NCBI GenBank assembly: GCA_028571685.1
Contig: CM053164.1
Span: forward strand, 38,118,501-38,182,500
DNA length: 64,000 bases
DNA from: Heterohyrax brucei
Lineage: Eukaryota; Chordata; Mammalia; Hyracoidea; Procaviidae
Direction: 5' to 3'
Below, piece after piece: positions 45,991 through 57,040 of the stretch. The first letter of the stretch is position 1, and each line of letters begins with the position of its first letter. A model generated the notes under the pieces. It worked only from the letters and a program-made list of their open reading frames with translations, had not been told where the DNA came from and did not search any database. The translations under genes were made by a program, and so were the position numbers.

Positions 45991-46876
45991 CACCATTAGG
46001 CAAGGCAAGCAGGAGCGCAAGGACCCAAGGAGGGGTCAGCCAAGGTTTCAAAAAGCAAGCCAGCCTCAGGATTCAGCACAGACACAGTCGGCAAGTGAGT
46101 GAAGAACTAGGACAACCGCTTTCCGGCCTTTCCACACTACCCATCTTAGAGAGCCTGCCGCACCCACTGCTGAAACAAGGCCTTGAGCGATGCAGAAACT
46201 CCTCCTCTGCCAGCTCCTCAGACTAGGGATGACCCTGACCTAAACTGAACAATCAGATTTCTTTCCACAAATTTGAAGTAAGAAACCAAGTCCGCTGCGC
46301 TGGGAGCATAAACTGGGAAGTTATGGAGACATGGGATACGAGACCTTTGGAGCTGGCTGTGAGGGTGACATGTGCAAACAGATGAGTTACCCCAAGGAAG
46401 GAGATGGACAAGTAGGAGAGTCCACAGAGCCCCAAGGAGAAGGAACTACAGAGAGAGTGGCTGCCTGGATGACTTTCCACTTTTTGTGATGACGTCAGCA
46501 TCTCCTGCAGTTGGGTGATATGAAGTACTTTGAGTCATTTTTTAAGATTCCCTTGGCTTAAGTCACTTACATGAGCTTCCGGAACTTGAAGCCAAACCAC
46601 CTGCTCAAAGGAAAGCGACTTCCAGGGCAGGTCCTCAGAGCATCTCCTTCATCCAAAGAAAGCCCATCTGCCTCCTAAGGCTGGAACTCCTTAATTTCCT
46701 CCAGGGAAGGGTATTTTGCAGTGACTCCTGGAAACTGTAGTGTCAAAAAAGTGGCTGATGGGTGAGGGAACAATCTCTTTTAGAAGGATCAGTACAAAGC
46801 TGTTCCTTGTGAGGCAGAGTTTAAAGATGTCCCAAATGTCCCCCTTTTCCAAGCTGCAGTACCACTCCATCATCTC
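45991..46876. other. No gene recognised
   Basis: Unique-looking sequence. Short frames show no domain or splice support. Confidence 0.4.
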
Positions 46877-47563
46877 TATCGTGGATTGAATTGTGTTCCC
46901 CCCAAAAATGTGCATAGCAATTTGACTGGGCCGTGATTCCCAGTATTGTGTGATTGCCCTTCATTTTGTGATTTGTTTATATTGGGGATCCTAATCTCTG
47001 CCAGTGGTCAGTAGATAGGATTATGTTAAAAGCAGATTATGGTGGGACTGCAACACCCCTGGGAATCCTGGTGGCATAGTGGATAAGTGCTACAGCTGCT
47101 ACTCAGAGGTCAGCGATTCAAGTCCACTGGGCGCTCCTTTGGAAACTCTACAGGAAATTCTACTATGTCTGTAGGATCACCATGAGTCAGAATCGACTCA
47201 ACAGCAGTGGTTGTTTGTGTTGCTTGCAACACCCTTACTAAGGGAGTTACCCTGGAGTGTGGTTTGCACCACCTTTTATCCTACAAGAGATAAAAAGAAA
47301 GGGATGCAAGCAGAGAGTTGGGGACCTCACCACCAAGAAAGCAGCACCGGGAGCAGAGCATGCCCCTTAAACCTGAGGTTCCTGCACCAAGATGTTCCCA
47401 GACCGAAGAAAGACTAACAGAGCCAACAGAGAGTTCATTTCCTGGAATTGGCACCCTGCATTCTCAATTTCAGGCTACTGAACTGTGTAGGAATGAACCT
47501 CTCTTTGCTAAAATCACCCCTTTGTTCTATTTTCTGTTAGAGTGGTACCAGATGAGTAAGACA
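46877..47563 (+). mobile_element. MaLR/ERVL-like LTR split by an AfroSINE
   Basis: It begins near GTGGATTGAATTGTGTTCCC and ends GTAAGACA. With the SINE removed it is about 510 bp, the same length as the other copies. Confidence 0.85.
47061..47224 (+). repeat. AfroSINE (short form) with 12-bp duplication
   Basis: TGCAACACCCCT (47049-47060) and TGCAACACCCTT (47225-47236) flank it, 11 of 12 identical, inside the LTR. Confidence 0.93.
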
Positions 47564-48235
47564 ATCTCTAACACCAACGACTCCTCCTCTCAGTACCCCG
47601 CCCCGCATGCCGGGTCCCGTAATTCACTGCAACTCTCACAGAGCTCAGGTACCATCAAGGCAATGGCTCACATGCTTGTGAAGGTCAGCAAGTGCTCAGT
47701 TCCTGAGTAAGGAGCAGAGGTGTAACTAAGGCATGGTGGTAGGCCATGTGCCCTTGCCACTTGAGAGGCTCTAACAAGCCATTTCAGGGGGCTGTCACCG
47801 TTTCCATCACCAGCTGTGAGAGATTATTCAGCAGTTTAAAACCAATTGCTATAGGGGCTATTTTCTGTAGATCAGCCACTGGTCAGGTGTCAGGCTGGAG
47901 GCTTCGCCTGTCTCATGTGGTTACAGAGGCTGATGGACTCAAATCTGGAGGTCAGATGACAGGTTGCTGGCTTACAAGACTGCAGAAGCTGACAAATCAG
48001 GTCAAAACTAGCCTGCTAGCTCGAGTTCCAAGAACTAGAGTCAGACAACGATGAGCCGGATTCAGATTCCACAGCAAGGGTGCAAACTCGGCCAGAGCAT
48101 TCCTGTATAGACTGGATGCAGACCAGACACTAAAGGAAGCTCCCCTTCTTGATCAAGGCTGTGAACTGAGCAAGAGCAGTAAGGGTGGTGACAGCAGTCT
48201 AACCATCTAGTAAGGCAGTGACTCAAGATACATCC
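47564..48235. other. No gene; possibly LTR-derived
   Basis: Short recurring motifs such as GGTTGCTGGCTTACAAGAC suggest old ERV sequence, but no family or boundary can be fixed. Confidence 0.3.
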
Positions 48236-48660
48236 CACTGTAATCCTGCCTCATTAACGTCATAGACGGCTCACTCCTGTACCGGACCACAGCTACAGAC
48301 ATTAACCAAATAAAAACCTCACTGTCATTGAGTCAGTTATGACTCACAGCAATACTAAAGGACAGGAATAGAACTGCCCCCACAAGAGTTCAAAAGCAAC
48401 TGGGTGGATTCCAAAGCTGATCTTTTGGTTAGCAGCCATAGCTCTTAACCACTGCCCCACCAGGGTTTCCACATACAGGCTAGGATTTATAACACTTCAC
48501 AAAATTAAGAACAATTACATCAGACTACAAAATAGAGGATGACTACATTACATAACTACCAAATTACATCATTGCATAACTGCCAAACCACACAGAATCA
48601 TGGATTAGCCAAGATGACCCATAACCTTAACCATCACAAATTTCACACACCTTCTTTGCA
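48236..48660 (-). mobile_element. Decayed LTR fragment with an AfroSINE inside
   Basis: TAATCCTGCCTCATTAACGT on the left and GAATCATGGATTAGCCAAGA on the right fit the reversed 5' half of the older MaLR-like LTR. The short-form AfroSINE (minus) occupies about 48316-48475. Confidence 0.6.
48316..48475 (-). repeat. AfroSINE (short form)
   Basis: It runs from the tail AACCTCACTGTCATTGAGTC at the left to the head CCACCAGGGTTTCC at the right. Confidence 0.85.
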
Positions 48661-48724
48661 TTAGCAGATAGCTATCCAATCCCCTTGGTGGGCCATATGC
48701 ACATTATTTCATTGTCATTAAGGT

Positions 48725-49275
48725 TGTGTTTCAACTTGGCTGAGCCATGCGTCTCAGTAGTTTGGAAATTACAATGTAGTTTGGCACGTGTATGATCATG
48801 TGATCACTTCCATGACGTGATTTGATAGAAAGCAATGACCTCTGTGATGGGATCTGCTGTGAGTGGCCAGTCAGTTGAAAGGCAGGTTTGCTGGGGGTGT
48901 AGCCTCCGTCAGATATAGAACTGGACTTTCTGGCAAGACTCAAGGGCTTTTGCTTGCCCTGAATCTTGCAGCTGGGTCCTGTTTGTCTGATCTGGTTCTT
49001 GGGACTTAAGGTAGCAGCTTGCCTGCCGTCTTGCTTGCTGACCTTGGAACGTGCTCATCTTCACAGCCTGTAAGCGAGAGCCCTGCTGTCTGACCTGCTG
49101 ATCTTGGGTCCACTATCACTCGTGGCTGCATAAATCAGGAGAATCCTCTATCCTGACCCACAAAATTTCCTGACCCGCAACTGTGTAAGCCATTTCCTTG
49201 ACATAAATCTCTCTCTATAATACTTACACACTTTACCAGTTTTGCTTCTCCAGATGGAGAATCCAGCCTAAGACA
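48725..49275 (+). mobile_element. Probable MLT-like LTR
   Basis: It runs from TGTGTTTCAACTTGGCTG to CAGCCTAAGACA, TG...CA ends, about 550 bp, with the TCTTGCTTGCTGACC and AATCTCTCTCTATAATA composition usual for MaLR LTRs. No duplication is visible (flanks AAGGT and GTCCT). Confidence 0.6.
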
Positions 49276-49464
49276 GTCCTATCAGTCATTGTGTGGGAGT
49301 CACAAAACACAGCTAGAAGAGCCATATTCAGTAATTTACTGCACCACAATGGGAAGAGTATACGTCACCCAAGGATCCCACAGAAAAGAGGGAGGGAACC
49401 AGAGCAGTTTCTTTAGTGGTGGCAATGAGCCAAAGCCTAATTATGATAATACTGAATCCTACTT

Positions 49465-49720
49465 GCTGAGTATTCATAGATATACTCTACGGGGCAGTTC
49501 TACTGTGACCTATGGGGTCGCTATGAGTAGGAACTGACTTGACAGGAGTAGGTTAGGTGGGTTACTGAACAGCTGACATATGTTATCTTCATCCTCACAG
49601 TAATCCTGGGAAAACTATTATAGTTCCCATTTTACAGATGAGGAAACTGATTGTCTAAGTCACAGCTAGTAAAGAGCTAGGATTTCAACTCGGACCTGTT
49701 TTTCTCCTTCACCATGATAC
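49465..49720 (+). repeat. AfroSINE tail and a MIR SINE
   Basis: 49480-49555 is the AfroSINE body and tail only (GGGTCGCTATGAGTAGGAAC). 49562-49720 is MIR: CCCATTTTACAGATGAGGAA, then GCTAGTAAAGAGCTAGGATT. Confidence 0.8.
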
Positions 49721-49807
49721 ATTCTTACCGTAATTAAGATCCACATTACTAGATTTGATTTCTCATGTTCCTGTGGTCTTGGAAGTGTGAGACAATCAGT
49801 TGCAGAG

Positions 49808-51262
49808 TGTTGTTGTTAGGTGCCATTGAGTTGATTCCAAGTCAGTGGCCTCATGTATCACACAACAGAAAGTCACTCAGTCCTGGACCATCCTTCACAG
49901 TCATTGCTATGTTTGAAGCTATTGGTACAACTACTATGTAATCCATCTCTTCAAGGGTCTTCCTCTTTTTCACTGACCCTCTACTTTATCAAGCATAATG
50001 TCCTTCTCCAGGGATTGGTCCCTCCTGATAACATGTCCAAACTAAGGGAGGCAAAGTCTCTTCATCCTCCCTTCTAAGGAGCAAGACACATTTATTCACT
50101 CATTGCTTGGTATCAGTGACATCACTATGGGGCTGCACTACCTGGCAGTGTAAGAGAAAGTGCCATCAAAATGACTCCAGGGTCAATTGTGGTGTATGTG
50201 TCGGTGCCACTGTGGGAGATGCTGCCAAGGCAATGGTGTTACAGGGTTAGTGTCACCTGTCACTCAGTGTGGTAACTCATCACTTCTCTGCTTTGGGCAA
50301 TAGTTAGTCATGAAGGATGGTGTGAGGTGGGCCACTCCACCCACCAATAGGGGGTTTGCCGGCCAGCCCCACCCACTCTAAGGTAGAGGAATGACAGCAT
50401 GAATTACTGCACTGGGTGACATCAACCCTAGTAATGCCACTGCATGGTATAAATAATACATGTATTTATCACCAACACTACAATTCAAATGCATCAATTC
50501 ATTCTCTTTTTTTCATGGTCTAGTTTCCCATGCATATGAAGCAGTTGAAAATATCATGAATTGGGTCAGTCTCACCTTAATCCTCAATGTGACATCTTTG
50601 CTTTTCAAGATTTTAAACAGCTCTTGTAATGTAGTATATCTTTTAATTTCTTGACTGCTGCTCCCATGGACATTGTGGATCCAAGTAAAATGAAATCCTT
50701 GACAACTTCAATCTTTTCTCCATTTATCATGAGGTTCCTTATTGGTCCAGCTGTGAGGATTTCTGTTTTCTTTATGCTGAGGTGTGACCCATACTGAAGG
50801 CTGTATGTAGTCTTTGATCTTCATCGGTAAGTGCTTCAAGTCTTCTTCACTTTCAGCAACCAAGGTTGTATCATCTGCATATCACAGGTTGCTTATGAGT
50901 CTTCCTCCAGGCCTGATGCTGTGTTCTTCTTCCTATCATCCACCTTCTCCGATTATTTGCACAGCATAGAGACTGAATAGGTATGGTGAAAGACACAAAC
51001 CTAACACCACATTTTCTTATTTTAAAATATGCAGTATCCTCTTGTTCTGTTTGAATGACTGCCTTTTGCTCCATGTACAGGGTCCTTATGAGCACAATTA
51101 AGTGTTCCAGAATTCTCATTCTTTGTAGTATTATCCATCAATTTGTTATTATCCACACAGTTAGATGCCTTTGTGTAGCCAATAAAACATCTTTCTAATA
51201 TTGTCTGCTTTCACCCAAGATCCATATGACATCAGCAGTGATATCCCTCATTGCAAGTTGCT
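49808..51262 (-). pseudogene. RTE LINE, 3' half, reverse transcriptase remnant
   Basis: From the (GTT)n terminus at 49808 the minus-strand RTE runs through the C-terminal part into the palm. The catalytic box near 50865-50891 still reads YADDT, but the codon two before it has become a stop. Frames are broken throughout. A 329-bp foreign element sits at 50114-50442. The RTE protein (endonuclease plus RT) would copy its own RNA, and probably AfroSINE RNA, by target priming. Confidence 0.85.
50114..50442. mobile_element. hAT-like non-autonomous element with terminal inverted repeats
   Basis: The left end CAGTGACATCACTA and the reversed right end CAGTGGCATTACTA match at 12 of 14 positions, and both differences are transitions at what may have been CpG sites. 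It is flanked by 8-bp CTTGGTAT (50106-50113) and CATGGTAT (50443-50450). CAGTG ends with an 8-bp duplication are the hAT signature. There is no ORF, so it is a MITE-sized passenger. The family is unassigned. Confidence 0.82.
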
Positions 51263-51462
51263 GAGTAGGCTAGTCAATATTTTTATTCTAATTTTCCAAG
51301 ATCTAGGCAGTCACCTGGTGTCTGAAAATAGCCAGCCACTAGTTCTTTCTGTTTATCTCTGTTGTTAATAAATCCATCTCCTTGACTGAAGTGTGTGCTC
51401 TCTGCTGCAGGGCCTCTGCCTTCTTCGTTTATACTTTATTCTGAAAACTATATGCAGTGGTA
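51263..51462. other. Unassigned sequence
   Basis: No match recognised between the RTE and the next LTR. Confidence 0.35.
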
Positions 51463-51935
51463 TCTTAGTCATCTAGTGCTGCTGTGACAGAAATACAAAT
51501 TTATTTTCTCACAGTTTAGGAGGCTGGAAGTCCAAATTCAGAGTGCTGGCTCTAGGAGAAGTGTTTCTCTCTCTTTTGGCTGGGGGTGGGGGCAAGGGGA
51601 GGGCTTTGTCTCCTTTGAATATCTGTGGTCCCAGTGGTCCTTAGAGATCCCCATGTGTCTTGGCATCAGTCTTCCCCTGGGTCTAGGAGACTTTCAGTGC
51701 AGGGACCCAAGGTACAAAGAACAAGCTCTGCTTTGTCTGTTCTTGGTGGTATTCAAGTCCTTTTCTCTACTTGCTTCTCTCTTCTTGTATCTCTTTAAGA
51801 TAAAAAATGTGACTCAAATAAGGGCATGACATGAATAAGGGTAGTGACTGGGGTAAGGTGGTAACTTGAATAACACCGCCTGGTAAAAGGATATATCTCA
51901 CCCTAATCTGGTCTCACTGGCATAATGGACAACTC
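51463..51935 (-). mobile_element. MaLR/ERVL-like LTR, older subtype, 5' end lost
   Basis: It starts ATCTTAGTCATCTAGTGCTG (reverse of the LTR 3' end) and is recognisable to about 51935. The final bases are replaced by the RTE that follows. Confidence 0.75.
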
Positions 51936-52022
51936 AGAGTCATAATGTTGTTGTTGTTGTCAGGTGCTGCTGTCAAGTCAGTTGCAACTCATAGTGACCC
52001 TAAGCACAACAGAATGGAGCAC

Positions 52023-53250
52023 TGTTTGAGGGAACACTGTCCCTGAAATTCAGGAAGGTCATTGAGAGGACTCTGTCCTTCAGGGAGGTCATCTTATCCA
52101 ATGATCAGACCTGCCATCAGCTGAAAACAGCCTGGTAAGCCCCACCCGATATAACCGTAAATAACTTTAAGCCTGTCTTCCCCATTCTCCTAATTGAAAG
52201 CTCTTCCCTTATCGAAATTTTGACCATAAACAAACCTTAGCCCTAATCAACGTTTCTTCCTTATTCTAACCGACAGTTCTTCCTTATTCAGACCATGAGT
52301 TCCCTAACCAGAATTCGCTACTCCTCTTTCTTTCCTTATCAAACCATAAACTCCCCTCAACCTACACTACCTCACTGAAACTTTGAAACTATAAAAAACC
52401 TGTCTATCAGGTGAAATTGAGGCCAGTTGGCACAACCACCATTTTGCTAAGAGGGCCCTCTGCACCTCACATTGGTGAGTGGCGTCTGGGGTCTTAAAAG
52501 CTGCCAAGTTGCCATCTGAGGGTACAGCAAATGGTCCCAACTCAGCAGGAACAGATGATCACCAATGACCAAAACGACCTGGGGGAAAGAGAACCCAGAG
52601 GACAGAGAGACCTGCGTGAGTGGGTGTCTACATCAACTCATGACCGGAAGAACCGGATGGTGCCCGGCCACCACCAGTGATAGTTGCAATGGAGCTCACA
52701 AAGTTGAGTCTCACTGGCAGCACAAGAATAAAAAGGGGTGCACCCTGAGATCTCCACTAAAAGACCACAGTTGATGATCCAGGGGCTTTGAGGTTCCCCT
52801 GGAAGCATGGCCACTGGCCCTGAAGCTGCCCCTGGCCATAAATCGTAATGAAGTTCCACTCTTTGGACAGGTATGGATTGGACTTGGTGACGCAGAATGA
52901 TCATATCTTGGGTGTGCTTTATGGTTCTGTGCATCTATAGGATATCACTCTGCTGACCTCTTACTGGAGGGAGGGGAATGGGTGGAGGAAGGGAAAGGAG
53001 ACTGTTGGGAGGATGGGACATGTATGGAGCAGAGAGGAAAAGTGTGCTGTCACCGGGCAGGGAGAGCAGTGGAAGCTGCATATAGGTGGGCATGCAAATT
53101 TATATGGGAATGTATATTTTCATTCAATCATTAAAAAAAAAAAAATTCTGCTCTACTAGGGAGGGGCTCAGACCCCACTCTCTTTCAATAAACTTCACTA
53201 GATCCTTGGACCAGTGTGTCTCCACCTGTTTCAGGCCACCCTCTCCCTAA
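52023..53250 (+). mobile_element. Class I ERV-like solo LTR, split by an L1 tail
   Basis: It runs from TGTTTGAGGGAACACTG to about CACCTGTTTCA. It has a TATAAAA box at 52390-52396 and AATAAA at 53187-53192, which would be about 60 bp apart without the L1. The RTE resumes at 53252. The exact right boundary and duplication are unclear because 15-18 bp after TTTCA are unexplained. Confidence 0.65.
52408..53145 (+). mobile_element. L1 3' UTR insertion
   Basis: It begins CAGGTGAAATTGAGGCC, as in the 3' UTR of other copies, and ends in an A tail at 53132-53145. It lies between the TATA box and the polyadenylation signal of the LTR. Confidence 0.9.
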
Positions 53251-53262
53251 TACTGCTCAGTC

Positions 53263-53445
53263 CTACACCATCCTCATAATTGTTGCTGTGCTTGAGCCCA
53301 CTTTTTCACCCACTGTGTCAATCCATCTCCTGTAAGGTCTTCCTCTGTTTCCCTCACCATCTATTTTACCAAACATGATGTCCTTCTCCAAGGACCTATC
53401 CCTCCTACTAACATGTCCAAAGTACATCAGATGTAGTCTCATCAT
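53263..53445 (-). pseudogene. RTE protein, C-terminal tail
   Basis: A 60-codon open frame with YFGHVSRRD, LEKDIMFGK and RGRPYRRWIDTV, the conserved end of RTE-clade proteins, before the 3' UTR. It is followed by the natural end of the element to the left. Confidence 0.85.
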
Positions 53446-53575
53446 CCTTGCTTCTAAGGAGCATTCTGGTTGTACTCTTCCAAGACAGATTTGTTCATTT
53501 TTTGGCAGCCCATGTTATAGTCAATAATCTTCACAAAGACCACAACTCAAAAGCATCAGTTCTTTGATTCTTTAT

Positions 53576-53917
53576 TCAGCATCCAGCTTTTACACACATG
53601 TGAGGCAGTTGAAAACACCATGCATGGCTCAGGCACATCTTAGTCTTTGATGAGATATCTTTACTTTCCAACACTTTAAAGAAGTCTTTTGCAACAGATT
53701 TGCACAATGCAACGCATCTTTTGATCTCTTGTCTGCTGTTTTCCTGGACGTTGATCGTGGATCTAAGTAAAATGAAATCCTTGACAACTTCAATCTTTTC
53801 TCTGTTTACCGTGACGTTGCTTACTGGTCCAGCTATGAGGATTTTTGTTTTCTTGATATTGAGGTGTGACCCATACTGGAAATTGTGGTCCTTGACCTTC
53901 ATTGATAAGCACTTCAA
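53576..53917 (-). pseudogene. RTE reverse transcriptase, palm-to-thumb segment
   Basis: A 113-codon frame with LNIKKTKIL, EVVKDFILL and AKDFFKVLESKD, matching the segment downstream of the catalytic box. At about 53935-53965 the box itself reads YADN, with the second aspartate replaced. Confidence 0.85.
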
Positions 53918-53977
53918 GTCCTATTCACCTTCAGCAAGCAAGGTTGTGTTGTCTGCATAACACACGTTGTTCAAGTA

Positions 53978-54541
53978 CAAGGACTGACAATTAAGTTCGC
54001 GAACTCATCCTAGAAAATGTGCCACGTGCCTCACTGCTGAATATCACTACAGTCACCTTTGAAGTACTCCCCTCAGGAAGCTATGCACAGACACCAGTGC
54101 CCAGTTCACCCTTCAAAGCAATTTTGAAACTCTTTTACTGGAATGACCATCAGAGTTGTCATCATATGACCCCTGATGTCCTGAATGTCATCAAAATATG
54201 TCTTTCTTGAAATATTTCCTTTGTCTTCGGATAAAGAAAAAAGTCTCTGGGGGACAGATCAGGTATGTAGGGAGGGTGTTCCAATAAAGTTATTTGTTTG
54301 CTGGCTAAAAACTCCCTCACAGACAACTATACAGTCAAGTTTGCAAACTTGCCACCATGCCACTGTGCTCAAGGGCCTCTCCAGAAAGAGTTCCATAATT
54401 GCTTTGAAGGGTGGACTAGGCACTGGCGTCGGTACATAGCTTCCCGATGGAAGTGCTTTCAAAGTGACCGTAGTGAAATTCAGCAACGAGGTGTGTAACA
54501 CTTAGAACAATTAAGTTGGTGGACATAATTGTCAGACCTCA
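53978..54541. mobile_element. Mariner-family derivative with long inverted-repeat ends (copy 2)
   Basis: The ends are CAAGGACTGACAATTAAG and, reversed, TGAGGTCTGACAATTATG, with TA on each side (53976-53977, 54542-54543). The arms (about 53978-54140 and 54378-54541) are inverted copies of the transposase C-terminus and 3' end. The middle (54140-54370) extends the minus-strand transposase upstream. Length (564 bp) and internal joints match copy 1, so the rearranged form itself was multiplied. It is inserted in the RTE. Confidence 0.88.
54385..54498 (+). pseudogene. Mariner transposase tail (right arm)
   Basis: It encodes KEFHNCFEGWTRHW and ends near SEIQQRGV. The reversed left arm encodes a similar tail but is interrupted. 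No catalytic residue lies in this part. Confidence 0.8.
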
Positions 54542-54610
54542 TATCGTTCTCCAGTCTTGATGCCCCGCTCTCAGTTCTCACATTATTTGTTCAGCATGTA
54601 TATTGATTAC

Positions 54611-54780
54611 CAAAAAAGCAAACCAAATCCAGTGCCGTTGAGTCGATTATGACTCATACCAACACTAAAGGACAGACTAGAACTGCCCCATAGAGTTTCC
54701 ACTGAGTGTCTGGAGGATTTGAACTGCCAACCTTTGGGTTAGCAACTGTAGCACTTAACCACTATGCCACCAGGTTTTCC
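54611..54780 (-). repeat. AfroSINE (short form) in the RTE
   Basis: It runs from the A-rich end at 54611 to the head CCACCAGGTTTTCC at 54780, with RTE sequence on both sides. Confidence 0.9.
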
Positions 54781-55730
54781 AATTAATGATACTGTTTGAT
54801 AATTTCCTCGTTCACTTTGGATCACTTTTCTTCAGAATAGGCATAAATATGGATCTCTTTCAGTTGATTGGCCAGATAACTGTCTTTCAAATTTCTAGGC
54901 ATAGATGAGCAATCACTTCCAGCACTGCTTCCATTTGTTAAAACATCTTAATTTGATATTCTGCCAATTCCCAGAGCTTTGTTTTTCACCAGTGCCCATA
55001 GTGCAGCTTGTGCTTCTTCCTTCAGTATTGTCACTTCCTGATCACATGTTACCTACTGAAATGGCCAAACATCGACCAATTTTTTGTCTTTTTATTCAGT
55101 GATTCTGGGTATTCCTTACATCTTCTTTTGATACTTTCTACATCTAATGTTTTCCCCATAGAATCCTTCAGTATCACAATTCAAGGCTTGAATTTTTTCT
55201 TCAGTTCTTTCAGCTTGAGAAGTGTTGAGCATGTTCTTCCCTTTTGGTTTTCTAGCTCCAGCTCTTTGCACTTGTCATCATACTACTTTTTACTTTGTCT
55301 TCTCAAGCTGCCCTTTGAAATCTTGTGTTCAGCTTTTTTATTTCGTGATGTTTTCTTTTTGCTTTAGCTACTCGATATTCAAGAGCAAGTTTCGGAAGCT
55401 CTTCTGACGTCCATTTAGGTCTTTTCTTTCTCTCTTGCCTTTTTAAATGACCTCTTGCTTTCTTCATATACAATATTTTCGATGTCATTCTGCAACTTGT
55501 CTGATCTTCAGTCATTAGTATTCAACACATCAAATCTACTCTTTAGATGGTTTCTAAATTTGAGTGGGATATACTCAAGGTCTTATTTTGGCTCCCATTG
55601 ACTTGTTCTAGTTTTCTTCAGTTTCATCTTGAACTTGCGTATGAGCAATTGATGGTATGATCCCCTGTCCTGTTCTGACTGATTCTACTGAGCTTTGCCA
55701 GCATCTCTTCCCAGAGTTGTAGTTGATGTG

Positions 55731-56254
55731 TGTCATGGATTAAATTTTGTGCCCCCCAAAACAGGTGTAGCCATGTGGCTGGGCTGTGATTCCCTGTATT
55801 CTATGATTGTCCTCCACTTTGTTATTTTCCTGTGCTGTATGTTAAAGGATTAGGGTGGGACTGTAAATCCCTTCATAAGATCACCTCCCTGCTCCACTGT
55901 AAATGGAGTTTCCCTGGAGTATGGCTTGTCCCACCCTTAATCCTTTCATTCTACCAGAGATAAAAGGAAAGCGGAGCAAGCAGAGAATTGGGAACGTCAC
56001 ACCATCAAAAAATCAACACCAGGAGAAAAGTGCGTCCTTCAGACCTGATGTTCCTGCTCCAAGATGCTCCCTGAACAGAGACTGATGCAACACAGGACTT
56101 TCCTCCAGAGCTAACTAGGGGGAAAGCTTTCCCCTGGAGCAGACATCCTGAATTTGGACTTGTGACCTACCGGATTATTTAAGAATAAACTTTCCTTTGT
56201 TAAACCCATCCATTGTATGGTAATTCATTACAGCAGCACTAGCTGACTAAAACA
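55731..56254 (+). mobile_element. MaLR/ERVL-like solo LTR in the RTE
   Basis: It runs from TGTCATGGATTAAATTTTG to GACTAAAACA. It is flanked by ATGTG (55726-55730) and ACGTG (56255-56259), 4 of 5 matching, and RTE sequence continues across. Confidence 0.9.
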
Positions 56255-57040
56255 ACGTGATTCCTGTACATTCCATCTGGTGAGGTCCATGCATACAGTC
56301 ATCGTTTGTGTTGGTGAAAAAAAAAGGTATTTGCAGTGGAGTCGTTGGTCTTGCAAAATTCAGTCATGTGATTTCCAGTATCATTTCTATCACCAAGGCT
56401 ATATTTTCCCAATTCCTTTTTTATTTCCAACTTCCACAGTCCAATCACTAGTAATTATCAGTGCATTCTGATTGCATGTTTGAACAATTTCAGAAGGCAG
56501 ATGCTGGTAAAAGTCTTCAGTTTCTTCATTTGGGGCCATAATTGTTGGTGTGTAAATTTAAATAATGGTTGCATTAACTTGTCTTCTTCATAGGCTTTTG
56601 GATATTATCCACTCACTGACAGTGTTATACTTTAGAATCAATCTTAAAATGTTCATTTTGATGATGAAAGCAATGCCACTCCTCTGCAGTTGTCATTCCT
56701 GACACAGCAGACCCTGTGGAATTCAAAATGACCAGTACCTGTCCATTTCAGCTCAGTAATGCCTAAGATATCAATCTTTATGCATGTGATTTCATTTTTG
56801 ATAGTTTCTAATTTTACTAGATTCATACTTTGTACATTTCATGTTCGAATTATTAATGGATGTTTATAGCTGTTTCATCTCATTTTCAGTCTTTGCACAT
56901 CAGCAAATGAAGGTCCCAAGAGCTTGACTCTATCCGCATCATTAAGATCAACTCTTGTTTGAGGAGACAGTAGTATTTTGAGTGCCTTCCAACCTAGATG
57001 GGCTCATATTCTGGCACTGTATCAGACAATGTTCTGCTAT

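Larger units (their letters stand above)
51947..57040 (-). mobile_element. Near full-length RTE LINE broken by five nested insertions
   Basis: The RTE pieces are 51947-52022, about 53252-53977, 54542-54610, 54781-55730 and 56255-57040, all minus strand and in order. They cover the (GTT)n end, RT, endonuclease and the 5' region. Inserted are a class I LTR (with an L1 inside it), a mariner derivative, an AfroSINE and a MaLR-like LTR. With these removed the RTE is about 2.6 kb, a little short of a full-length RTE (about 3.3 kb). L1 sequence at 57041 ends it. Confidence 0.87.
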
